This document shows positions 7,601 through 13,868 of a stretch of DNA of 15,502 nt, in pieces (position 1 is the first letter of the stretch; every line of letters begins with the position of its first letter). Origin of the DNA: Clostridia bacterium. Lineage in GTDB: Bacteria > Bacillota > Clostridia > Oscillospirales > CAG-272. The notes under the pieces are model-generated. The model was not told the DNA's origin, ran no database searches, and saw only the letters and a program-made list of their open reading frames with translations. The stretch is from positions 1-15,502 of the forward strand of contig CAADYN010000209.1 of the NCBI GenBank assembly GCA_900753285.1, read 5' to 3'. A program made the translations under genes and the position numbers.

Positions 7601-7757
7601 TAGCGGATTTTTCCGGAGGAGTGCGGAAGTGTTCCTTAGTTTCGAGAGCAAGCACATTTTCTATGTCGAGAACGGGCTTGAAGATTTTCGCGGCATAGAA
7701 GTTCAGCACGGACTCAAACTTATGGTGAGTTCTGCCGATGTAGTTGTTGTTGTTCAT
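4674..7757 (-). CDS. Alpha-mannosidase, glycoside hydrolase family 38
   Basis: A 1027-residue retaining alpha-mannosidase with no signal peptide, so it acts in the cytoplasm on imported mannosides. The catalytic part opens with GVIGHSHMDTAWLWP (zinc ligands H265 and D267), WLPDTFGY holds the nucleophile D377, and QFHDILPGT supplies H573. The N-terminal 250 residues form the beta-sandwich cap seen in Lactobacillales/Clostridia GH38 proteins and the C-terminal 450 residues are the middle and beta domains, giving the usual full length. The start at 7757 is preferred over the longer frame starting at 7793 because AAAGGAG lies five to six bases upstream of it. It leads the operon with the PHP gene. 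Linkage specificity cannot be told. Confidence 0.93.
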   Translation of the reverse strand: MNNNNYIGRTHHKFESVLNFYAAKIFKPVLDIENVLALETKEHFRTPPEKSAMHPIEKGTKWGEEYGNIWLRCEVTVPEECEGHLIGAVPTGRAREILCFKNGEPAGIINSKNRFIGGEHSCMIISGSAKAGEKIDLAFECYAGHTEFGCAPYESYMRDEDTLDSYNLTFEGVQLVVLDEVINNFVFDVATVLQLSRLPGENYASMKAHQALIDAFPYLIQDIRSASDEEIHASCKKVSECLAPALEKGTGDRSRGYLGVIGHSHMDTAWLWPVSETIRKCARTYAEALTLMDIYPNYTFIQSSALHLDWMREYYPSIFERIKQKVAEGRYEPNGGVWVECDCNITGGEAMVRQFLYGQRFTEKYLGYRSDSFWLPDTFGYNAAIPQIMQKSGVKYFYTTKMGWNDLNHFPADTFIWRGIDGSEVITHLNRTHFIPDVENLTGIIRDNTDKSSCDMRLAAYGFGDGGGGPTPAMLEFLKRAKDLDGMPKVEETTISAFMHKVEEKKDKLPLYDGELYLELHRGTLTKMHEVKKHNRKAEIALHDFELMNVLSGERTSEKHDEYYKVLLKNQFHDILPGTCIPKVYEIEIPEMDKLIADVNAETAGYADKMTEKADGKFSLVNTLSFDRNDVVVLDGETGIAGRTSQTYTDFDGNKKTAFTVSIPANSAAVLEKTAPVKTGSAFKADGDTLETPFYRVKFDENGYIASLYDVQADREVRNLSGTSLGTLWFGEDVPNSWDNWDIDDDVFMKMNPVTELVSRETVSDGEVEYRVRSTYKLGRHSTAVVDTVFYSGNRRVDFETKLDWDERHSILKAGFDVSIRSAFVKNEIQFGHIDRPTTRNNTIEEAKFEVCNHKWSDMSETHYGVAILNDCKYGMSAEGSDMRLTLHKGGTRPDPFTDTGIQTMKYSLLPHIGAFDAETVIKPAYEFNYAPVEVEGKCELPKLFSLTGNAIICEAVKNAEDIENAYVLRLYEAERNHSVCKLNVGGAKKAYLTNMLEEKEEELEIKDGEVTLRFTPFQIKTVLVER

Positions 7758-7802
7758 TTGTTTCTCCTTTGGTTTAATGTAGATGATTAACAAACTTGAT
7801 TA

Positions 7803-7831
7803 AGTATATCATAACAAAGCGGCATTTTCAA
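7803..7831 (-). promoter_or_regulatory. Sigma-A promoter of the GH38-PHP operon
   Basis: Read on the minus strand: TTGAAA (7831-7826), 17 bases, TATACT (7808-7803). Transcription would start near 7796, about 40 bases before the GH38 start. Confidence 0.75.
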
Positions 7832-7868
7832 GCCATGTTTTTACTTAAGGGGTACATAAAATTTTGCG

Positions 7869-7897
7869 AACTGTAAAGTAAACAAAAACTTACGGTT
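7869..7897. repeat. Imperfect inverted repeat between divergent promoters
   Basis: aactgtaaagt (7869-7879) and acttacggtt (7888-7897) are inverted copies with one bulged A and one G-U difference. The repeat ends five bases before the -35 of the T-box promoter and lies between the two divergent promoters, so it could be an operator for either unit, possibly for the DNA-binding domain of the adjacent synthetase. Confidence 0.35.
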
Positions 7898-7902
7898 ATC
7901 TC

Positions 7903-7931
7903 TTGACAAAACGACAGAAGAGTGTTATAAT
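7903..7931 (+). promoter_or_regulatory. Consensus sigma-A promoter of the T-box leader
   Basis: TTGACA (7903-7908), 17-base spacer, TATAAT (7926-7931): a perfect consensus, fitting a gene whose control is by premature termination rather than by initiation. Transcription should start near 7938. Confidence 0.88.
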
Positions 7932-7950
7932 ATCCGATACAAGTTATAAT

Positions 7951-8207
7951 GACTGTGACGAAGACAGGCGGGTCGTTTAAACCGTTTCAGAGAGTCCGCG
8001 GCGGTGTAATGCGGATACGGAAAAGGCTTTGCTATCACTTCCGAGTCGGGAAAGGAAAGGCTGTCACGCTGAGTAATAATTCCCCGTTCGTGCCGCGTTA
8101 GTGTACAGGGCTTGTTCGAGTCCGATGAGTGGCATAGAAATATGCAATTTGAGTGGTACCGCGAATTTTTCAGTTCGTCTCAAAGTAAGAGGCGGACTTT
8201 TTCTTTT
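7951..8207 (+). promoter_or_regulatory. T-box riboswitch leader, specifier best read as AUC (Ile)
   Basis: All parts of a transcriptional T-box are visible. Stem I: base gact/agtc (7951-7954 with 8044-8047), a TGA/GA kink-turn-like loop, gaag/cttc (7960-7963 with 8038-8041), the AG-bulge agagag (7989-7994), and the apical stem tccgc/gcgga (7995-7999 with 8011-8015) enclosing GGTGTAA. The specifier loop's 3' side is tttgctatca; ATC at 8034-8036 followed by A8037 directly abuts the helix, the normal place and context for the codon. The T-box motif gagtggtaccgcg (8151-8163) carries TGGT, which pairs with ACCA of a tRNA with discriminator A, as in tRNA-Ile. Antiterminator: tttgag/ctcaaa (8148-8153 with 8179-8184) and cgaa/ttcg. 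GCU (Ala) is a less likely specifier. Confidence 0.9.
8172..8207 (+). terminator. T-box terminator
   Basis: agttcgtctc (8172-8181) pairs with gaggcggact (8189-8198), ten base pairs including two G-U pairs, seven-base loop, then a T-rich tail to 8207. The left arm overlaps the antiterminator strand at 8174-8184, so the two structures exclude each other. Confidence 0.88.
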
Positions 8208-8252
8208 CTCCGCCGATATAATTCAAATTTTTTGAGGAGGATGCAGTTCTAA

Positions 8253-10544
8253 ATGGAAAATGTAATAAAGGAAGTTGCGAGCCGTATAAAAGAAACAAGG
8301 CTTGTATGCGAGATATCAGAAGAAGAAATGGCGTCATGCACCGGCGTCAGCGTTGAAACCTACCGTGAGCTTGAAGCGGGAGAAGCGGATTTTACGTTTA
8401 CATTCATATATAAATGCGCCGCGAGATTCGGGGTTGACACTACCGATTTGCTGAAAGGTCAAAGCCCGACGCTCAACGAATACAACGTTACAAGAGACGG
8501 CGGCGGACTCCCGATAGTCAGAAGACGCGGATTCAAGTACAACAACCTCGCTCCGCTTTTCAAAAACAAGATAGCAGAGCCTTTCAGAGTTAAGGCTAAG
8601 TATTCGCCCGAGGAAGCAGACGCTCCGATAAAGCTCAGCCGCCACGAGGGTCAGGAGTACGATTTTATACTCTCCGGCAAGCTCAAGGTCGAAATTGACG
8701 GTCATACCGAAATCCTCAGCGAAGGCGACTCTATTTACTACGACTCATCAAAGCCGCACGGAATGATAGCATACGGCGAGGACTGCGAATTTCTTGCGGT
8801 AGTTATTTCCTCCGGCGGAAAGGCTTACGATTATCCCGAGCAGTTTGAAGAGAAGAAAAAAGTTGTCTCAGACGAAAACAAGCTCTGTCCTCTCCCCGAA
8901 AATCCCGTTGCGCTGAAGTTTGTCGAGTGCATCGAAGAAAACGGCAAGCTTAAAAAGATAAAGTTCCACAACGAGGACAAGTACAACTTCGCATTTGATA
9001 CAGTTGACGCGATAGCCGAAAAAACTCCCGATAAGGTTGCGCTTCTCCACCTCGACCACGAGAAAAACGAGAGAAGATTCACCTATAAGGAAATATCACT
9101 CCTTTCAAACAAGGCGGCGAACTACTTTGTTTCCCTCGGCATAAAGCAGGGTCAGACCGTTATGCTCGTTTTGAAGAGACATTGGCAGTTCTGGATAGCT
9201 TCCCTTGCGCTTCATAAGATAGGTGCGGTTGCTATTCCCGCTACGCATATGCTTGTAGAACACGACTTTGACTACCGCTTCAAGGCTGCCGAAGTTGCCG
9301 CTATCGTATGCACTGCCGACGGAGAGACCGCAATGCACGCAGAAAACGCCGCAAAGAACGTTCCGCAGGATATAATCAAGATAATAGCTCACGGTAAGCG
9401 CGACGGCTGGCATTCCTTCGACGATGAGTTTGAAAGTTACCCCGACACATTCGCCCGTCCAGAGGGAGCTTGCGGTAACGCCACGATGTATATGCTGTTC
9501 ACAAGCGGAACGACGGGATATCCGAAGATTGCGGCCCACAGCTACAAGTACGCGCTCGGTCACTATATCACCGCGAGATACTGGCACAACGTCGACCCGA
9601 ACGGAATCCACTTCACTATTTCCGATACGGGATGGGGCAAGGCTCTCTGGGGCAAGCTCTACGGTCAGTGGCTGTGCGAGAGCTGCGTGTTCGCGTATGA
9701 CTTCGACAAGTTTGAAGCCGCCGACATACTCCCGCTCTTCAAGAAATACAATATAACTACATTCTGCGCGCCGCCGACAATGTTCCGTTTCTTCATCAAG
9801 GCTGGTATTGAGAACTACGACCTCTCATCCCTCAAGCATACGACAATTGCCGGAGAAGCGCTCAATCCCGAGGTGTTCTACAAGTTTAAGGAATACACCG
9901 GACTCTCACTCATGGAAGGCTTTGGTCAGACCGAGACTACACTCACCATCGCTAACTTTGTCGGAGACACACCGAAGCCCGGCTCAATGGGACATCCGTC
10001 TCCTATGTACGATGTTGATATAATTACACCCGAAGGAAAGTCATGCGAGGTTGGCGAGACCGGCGAGATTGTAATAAGAACCACTGAAGAAGCTCCATGC
10101 GGACTGTTCAAGGGTTACTACAAGAACGAGGAAGCTACGCACGAGGCATGGCATGACGGATACTACCACACAGGCGACACCGCTTGGAGGGACGAGGACG
10201 GATATTTCTGGTATGTCGGAAGAATCGACGATGTTATAAAGTCCTCCGGATACCGCATAGGACCTTTTGAGGTTGAATCCGTTATCATGGAGCTGCCTTA
10301 TGTGCTTGAATGCGCCGTTACAGCCGTTCCCGATGAGATTCGCGGACAGGTGGTAAAGGCGTCCATTGTTCTCGTCAAAGGCAAGGAAGGCACACCCGAG
10401 CTTGTCAAGGAGATACAGAACTACGTCAAGGAGCACACCGCGCCTTACAAATATCCGAGAATTGTTGAATTCCTGCCCGAGCTGCCGAAAACCATCAGCG
10501 GAAAGATTCGCCGCGTTGAGCTCAGAGGAAAAAATAATCGCTAA
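8253..10544 (+). CDS. XRE-cupin-acyl-CoA synthetase fusion under T-box control
   Basis: A 763-residue cytoplasmic protein with three parts. Residues 1-68 are an XRE helix-turn-helix (ISEEEMASCTGVSVETYRELEAG). Residues about 105-190 are a cupin (H131, E135 and H169 as likely metal ligands; the usual first histidine is missing). Residues about 235-763 are an AMP-forming acyl-CoA synthetase like the medium-chain/acetyl-CoA group: FTSGTTGYPK (416-425), GFGQTE (556-561), YHTGD (638-642), GRIDDVIKSSGYRIGP (656-671) and PKTISGK with catalytic K751. It should make an acyl-CoA and AMP from a carboxylic acid, ATP and CoA. GAGGAGG lies 12 bases before the ATG. The T-box ties it to amino acid starvation, so a branched-chain or related acid is the likely substrate. 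Substrate choice is inference. Confidence 0.9.
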   Translation: MENVIKEVASRIKETRLVCEISEEEMASCTGVSVETYRELEAGEADFTFTFIYKCAARFGVDTTDLLKGQSPTLNEYNVTRDGGGLPIVRRRGFKYNNLAPLFKNKIAEPFRVKAKYSPEEADAPIKLSRHEGQEYDFILSGKLKVEIDGHTEILSEGDSIYYDSSKPHGMIAYGEDCEFLAVVISSGGKAYDYPEQFEEKKKVVSDENKLCPLPENPVALKFVECIEENGKLKKIKFHNEDKYNFAFDTVDAIAEKTPDKVALLHLDHEKNERRFTYKEISLLSNKAANYFVSLGIKQGQTVMLVLKRHWQFWIASLALHKIGAVAIPATHMLVEHDFDYRFKAAEVAAIVCTADGETAMHAENAAKNVPQDIIKIIAHGKRDGWHSFDDEFESYPDTFARPEGACGNATMYMLFTSGTTGYPKIAAHSYKYALGHYITARYWHNVDPNGIHFTISDTGWGKALWGKLYGQWLCESCVFAYDFDKFEAADILPLFKKYNITTFCAPPTMFRFFIKAGIENYDLSSLKHTTIAGEALNPEVFYKFKEYTGLSLMEGFGQTETTLTIANFVGDTPKPGSMGHPSPMYDVDIITPEGKSCEVGETGEIVIRTTEEAPCGLFKGYYKNEEATHEAWHDGYYHTGDTAWRDEDGYFWYVGRIDDVIKSSGYRIGPFEVESVIMELPYVLECAVTAVPDEIRGQVVKASIVLVKGKEGTPELVKEIQNYVKEHTAPYKYPRIVEFLPELPKTISGKIRRVELRGKNNR

Positions 10545-10564
10545 TAAAATATTTCTCATGCCCA

Positions 10565-10593
10565 TTGAAATTCCGTGCGTTTTTTAGTATAAT
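10565..10593 (+). promoter_or_regulatory. Sigma-A promoter of the sulfatase-MscS operon
   Basis: TTGAAA (10565-10570), 17 bases, TATAAT (10588-10593). No clear terminator separates it from the synthetase gene ending at 10544, so some read-through from the T-box unit is possible. Confidence 0.78.
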
Positions 10594-10654
10594 TATATTG
10601 AAATACAGAGGATACTTTCGGACGAAAACATCCTCAACGAAAGGAAAACGACGC

Positions 10655-12118
10655 ATGAGAATTATTTTTTTGGATCTTGATACGCTAAGACCAGATCACC
10701 TCGGCTGCTACGGTTACTTTCGCAACACATCCCCTAATATTGACTCCATAGCACGTGAGGGAGTACGATTTACGAGGTACTACTGCTCAGACGCACCGTG
10801 TCTCCCGTCAAGAAGCGCACTGTCAAGCGGTATGTTCGGCATTCACAACGGAGCTGTAGGACACGGAGGAACCGCGGCGGATCAATTCATCGAAGGCGAG
10901 GAGAGGGACTTCCGCGCGAGATTTGCGTCCACCAATCTGTTCCAGCTTTTCAGAAGAGCGGGAATGTACACGGCAAGCATTTCGACCTTCGCCGAAAGAC
11001 ACACGTCATACTGGTACTACGGAGGATTTAACGAAATACATAACATAGGCTCCGGTGGCGGCGAGAGGGCGGATCAAGTGTCTCCCATTGCCATCGACTG
11101 GATAAAGAAAAACGGCAAAAAGGACAACTGGTTCCTTCACATAAATATGTGGGACGCTCACACAACCTACAGAACACCGGCAGAGTTCGGTAATCCGTTC
11201 GACGGAGACGACTTCTTCGAGCACACATGGATGACGCAGGAGACTATCGACAGGCAGAGGAAGGAAGCGTCACCGCACGGAGTCCGTGAGATAGGTATGT
11301 ACAACAACACTCCCCTCCCGAACTATCCGCGTCAGCCTATGGAAGTGCGCGACATGAACGACTACAGACGGCTCGTTGACGGATATGACTGCGGAGTTGC
11401 GTTCATGGATATGCATATCGGATACATCCTTGACGCGCTTCGTGAAGAGGGAATATACGACGACGTTTCGTTCATTATCAGCGCCGACCACGGAGAGAAC
11501 ATAGGCGAGCTGAACAGCTACTCCGAGCACTCCACAGCCAACGACATAACCTGCCGCATTCCCATGATTATAAAGTGGCAGGGAGGAATGAGCGGAACAA
11601 CGGACGACACGCTGAGGTACAATATCGACCTTTGCCCGACAGTCGCCGATCTTCTCGGTGTGCAGAAAGCGAAAAACTGGGACGGAGAGAGCTATGCTCC
11701 CGCGATAAAAGACGGAACACCATGTCCGAGAGATTATCTTGTGCTGTCGCAGATGGCTCACGTGTGCCAGAGAAGCGTAGTTTTCGGAGACTGGCTGTAT
11801 ATGCGCACATACCACGACGGATATCACAATTTCCCGCACGAGATGCTCTACAACATAGGTAAAGACCCGCATGAAGAGCATAACGTAGCCGCAGAACATC
11901 CCGAAATCTGCGATAAAGCTGCGCATATGCTTCTCGACTGGTTCGACGACTGCATGATGAATTCGCCTCAGCCGACAGACCCGATGCAGACGGTGCTCAG
12001 AGAGGGCGGACCGTATCACACAAGAGGAAACCTCGGACTTTACTGCTCATTCCTCGAAAAAACAGAACGCGCAGACGAAGCCGAAAAACTCAGAGCGCGT
12101 CATCCAAACGAAAAATAA
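10655..12118 (+). CDS. Cys-type sulfatase, cytoplasmic
   Basis: A 487-residue sulfatase of the alkaline-phosphatase-like fold that removes sulfate esters. The CxPSR signature is CLPSR with C49, to be converted to formylglycine; in an anaerobe this needs the radical-SAM maturase anSME, which is not in the window. Calcium ligands include D7 and D9 (FLDLDTLRPDHLGCYGY), and D278/H279 in SADHGEN; YSEHSTA follows. There is no signal peptide, so it acts on imported sulfated sugars. The start at 10655 is chosen over a 30-residue longer frame because AAAGGAA lies eight to nine bases upstream and the fold begins directly at MRIIFLDLD. The substrate is unknown. MscS follows 15 bases later. Confidence 0.92.
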   Translation: MRIIFLDLDTLRPDHLGCYGYFRNTSPNIDSIAREGVRFTRYYCSDAPCLPSRSALSSGMFGIHNGAVGHGGTAADQFIEGEERDFRARFASTNLFQLFRRAGMYTASISTFAERHTSYWYYGGFNEIHNIGSGGGERADQVSPIAIDWIKKNGKKDNWFLHINMWDAHTTYRTPAEFGNPFDGDDFFEHTWMTQETIDRQRKEASPHGVREIGMYNNTPLPNYPRQPMEVRDMNDYRRLVDGYDCGVAFMDMHIGYILDALREEGIYDDVSFIISADHGENIGELNSYSEHSTANDITCRIPMIIKWQGGMSGTTDDTLRYNIDLCPTVADLLGVQKAKNWDGESYAPAIKDGTPCPRDYLVLSQMAHVCQRSVVFGDWLYMRTYHDGYHNFPHEMLYNIGKDPHEEHNVAAEHPEICDKAAHMLLDWFDDCMMNSPQPTDPMQTVLREGGPYHTRGNLGLYCSFLEKTERADEAEKLRARHPNEK

Positions 12119-12133
12119 TTAAGGAGAAATATC

Positions 12134-12940
12134 ATGACAGAATGGCTCACGAATTTCGTGAACAACTACCTGACTGATTTTGTAGTCAGACTGCTGTTCG
12201 CGATAGTAATACTTGTAGTAGGATTTGCGCTCGTCAACGCTATCGACAAAAAAATCAGCAAAAACGAAAAGCTCAGAAAAAAGGACGAAACCGCGTCGTC
12301 GTTCCTTACAAACTTCGTAGGCGGCGCGCTTAAAGTTCTCATCGTCATCACGGCGGTCGTAGTTCTCGGCGTTCCGCAGGCTACCGTTGTCGCTGTCATC
12401 GGCTCATGCGGCGTTACTATCGGTCTTGCACTTCAGGGCGGTCTTTCAAACATAGCGGGCGGACTTGTGATAATGTTCTCCCATCCGTTCCGTGTAGGCG
12501 ACTACATTTCCGGCGGCGGAGTTGAAGGCGTTGTAAAGGATATCGGCATATACTACACAAAGATAGTTACTCCCGACAACCACGACATATCCGTTCCGAA
12601 CTCCACGCTCTCAAACAGCACTATTAACAACCTCTCCACAGAGAAAACAAGAAGAATCGACTTCGACTTCAACGTTGACTACAAGACGGACATCGACCTC
12701 GCGAGAAAGGTTCTCCTTGCCACAGCTTCCATGAACGACCTTGTTTCAAAGGATGTGGCTCCCGAGGTATTTGTAAGCGGTCACGGAGACAGCGCGGTTA
12801 TTCTCAAGCTCAGAGTATGGTGCGCGGCTGAAAACTACTGGACGGTTTACTTCGATATGTGGGAAGACGTGAAGAAAGCGTTCGACAAGTTTGAGATTGA
12901 AATCCCGTATAAACACCTTGACGTTACGGTAAAGAACTGA
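12134..12940 (+). CDS. Small-conductance mechanosensitive channel, MscS family
   Basis: A 268-residue inner-membrane channel that opens on membrane tension to release solutes during osmotic downshock. Three membrane segments are visible at about residues 16-36, 62-80 and 84-115; the third is the pore helix with the conserved GLALQGGLSNIAGGLVIMF, followed by HPFRVGDYI (117-125), the start of the cytoplasmic beta domain and the C-terminal alpha/beta vestibule. The length is close to the E. coli MscS type. AAGGAGA lies six bases before the ATG, 15 bases after the sulfatase stop, so both are in one operon. Whether it has a role linked to the sulfatase or is simply co-transcribed is not known. Confidence 0.93.
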   Translation: MTEWLTNFVNNYLTDFVVRLLFAIVILVVGFALVNAIDKKISKNEKLRKKDETASSFLTNFVGGALKVLIVITAVVVLGVPQATVVAVIGSCGVTIGLALQGGLSNIAGGLVIMFSHPFRVGDYISGGGVEGVVKDIGIYYTKIVTPDNHDISVPNSTLSNSTINNLSTEKTRRIDFDFNVDYKTDIDLARKVLLATASMNDLVSKDVAPEVFVSGHGDSAVILKLRVWCAAENYWTVYFDMWEDVKKAFDKFEIEIPYKHLDVTVKN

Positions 12941-12949
12941 ATATGATAT

Positions 12950-12994
12950 AAAGCGGCTCAGAAAGAAGCGAAAACTTCCGACGAGCTGCTTTTT
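12950..12994 (+). terminator. Intrinsic terminator after MscS
   Basis: aaagcggctc (12950-12959) pairs with gagctgcttt (12983-12992) with one G-U pair; an inner gaag/cttc stem (12965-12968 with 12975-12978) closes the hairpin, followed by TTTTGTTTT. Confidence 0.75.
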
Positions 12995-12998
12995 GTTT

Positions 12999-13187
12999 TC
13001 CGTGAGATGCGAAAGTGATGGAATTGTGAACAAAAATCACCCATGCCAAATTAATCTACACAAAAATACATTTTTCTTTCACCATAATTTATATAATGTT
13101 AATAATGCTATCACAAACGTCTGCTATAATATAGTCAGAAAGAAGCTCGGGGACGGACGATATGCCTCGGGTGTTAAATTAAGGATA
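12999..13187 (+). promoter_or_regulatory. Intergenic region with an extended -10 promoter candidate
   Basis: No coding frame is credible here. TGCTATAAT at 13122-13130 is an extended -10 element without a clear -35, and is the best promoter candidate for the CBS gene; it would give a leader of about 150 bases. A second TATAAT at 13092-13097 has no partner. Confidence 0.4.
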
Positions 13188-13264
13188 CTCTGAATAAATC
13201 GGATTTTTGCGATAAAAGGCTAAAATATAAGGGCTTTTATTGCAAAAATAACCTTTAATCAGAG
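13188..13264 (+). repeat. Long imperfect palindrome in the CBS gene leader
   Basis: Over 77 bases the two arms mirror each other: ctctga (13188-13193) with tcagag (13259-13264), taaa with ttta, then an almost continuous stem from 13203 to 13220 with 13233-13250 (about 16 of 18 pairs plus a G-U), and a loop taaaatataa near 13221-13230. It would form a long hairpin in the transcript eight bases before the AGGAG site. There is no following T run, so it is not a standard terminator. Confidence 0.6.
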
Positions 13265-13289
13265 GCTTCCTAGGAGAAAGGCGTACAAA

Positions 13290-13760
13290 ATGAACGTACT
13301 TATGCTGCTCAAACCCAAGAGCGAGGTCGAATACCTTATTGATACATACACGCTCAGACAGGGGCTTGAAAAAATGCGTGCTCACGGATATACCGCTATT
13401 CCGGTTATATCAAAGGACGGCGAATACATGGGATGCGTAAGCGAAGGAGATTTTCTCTGGCATATTATTGACAACGCCGACAAGATAGACGGAATTAAAA
13501 AATGTGAAAACTACAGCGTTAAGGAGATAATGAACAAGGATAGAAATCCGGCGGTGAACATCGGTGTGTCAATGGAAACTCTCGTTGAGCGCGCGGAAAA
13601 CCAGAACTTTATACCGGTAGTCGACGACAGAGGATATTTTATCGGCATTGTAACGCGTAAAACCATAATCAACACCTTCTGCGACTACGAAAACGTGAAC
13701 TATCTTCAGCACGCCACGGTTCACAACAACGCGGTTGAGAGAAGAGCAGTTCCCGTGTAA
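13290..13760 (+). CDS. Two-CBS-domain (Bateman) protein
   Basis: A 156-residue soluble protein made of two CBS domains: the first at about residues 7-60 (GYTAIPVISKDGEYMGCVSEGDFL) and the second at about 75-130 (NFIPVVDDRGYFIGIVTRKTII), the two halves of one Bateman module that binds adenine nucleotides. Size and layout resemble the c-di-AMP-binding CbpB/DarB (YkuL) proteins of Bacillota, but the ligand here is inferred. The AGGAG site is 13 bases before the ATG at 13290; the Met at residue 5 is an alternative start. It is a one-gene unit with a long structured leader before it and a strong terminator after it. Confidence 0.88.
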   Translation: MNVLMLLKPKSEVEYLIDTYTLRQGLEKMRAHGYTAIPVISKDGEYMGCVSEGDFLWHIIDNADKIDGIKKCENYSVKEIMNKDRNPAVNIGVSMETLVERAENQNFIPVVDDRGYFIGIVTRKTIINTFCDYENVNYLQHATVHNNAVERRAVPV

Positions 13761-13763
13761 GAG

Positions 13764-13810
13764 AGATATCCCGAGATTGCATTTGACGCATTTTTCGGGA
13801 TATCTTTTTT
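13764..13810 (+). terminator. Intrinsic terminator after the CBS gene
   Basis: A perfect 11-bp stem (agatatcccga 13764-13774 with tcgggatatct 13795-13805) and a T run to 13810. It ends two bases before the next promoter's -35. Confidence 0.9.
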
Positions 13811-13811
13811 C

Positions 13812-13840
13812 TTGACATCAGTTCCCCTGTGTGATATAAT
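13812..13840 (+). promoter_or_regulatory. Consensus sigma-A promoter of the Gfo/Idh-GH76 operon
   Basis: TTGACA (13812-13817), 17-base spacer, TATAAT (13835-13840): perfect consensus. Transcription would start near 13847, giving a leader of only about 22 bases, with no room for a leader-based control. Confidence 0.9.
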
Positions 13841-13868
13841 AAAGAAAAATGTTAAAAAGGTGCGCGGT

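Noticed and set aside
8031..8033. GCU (alanine) as the T-box specifier
   Set aside because: It is followed by A and so is possible, but lies three bases too far from the closing helix; AUC abutting the helix is the better fit. Not fully excluded.
11270..12019. Minus-strand frame of 249 residues opposite the sulfatase
   Set aside because: Antisense to clearly conserved sulfatase sequence, no domain recognised.
13188..13264. Intrinsic terminator in the CBS leader
   Set aside because: No run of T follows the hairpin on either strand in the right place, and the ribosome site follows closely.
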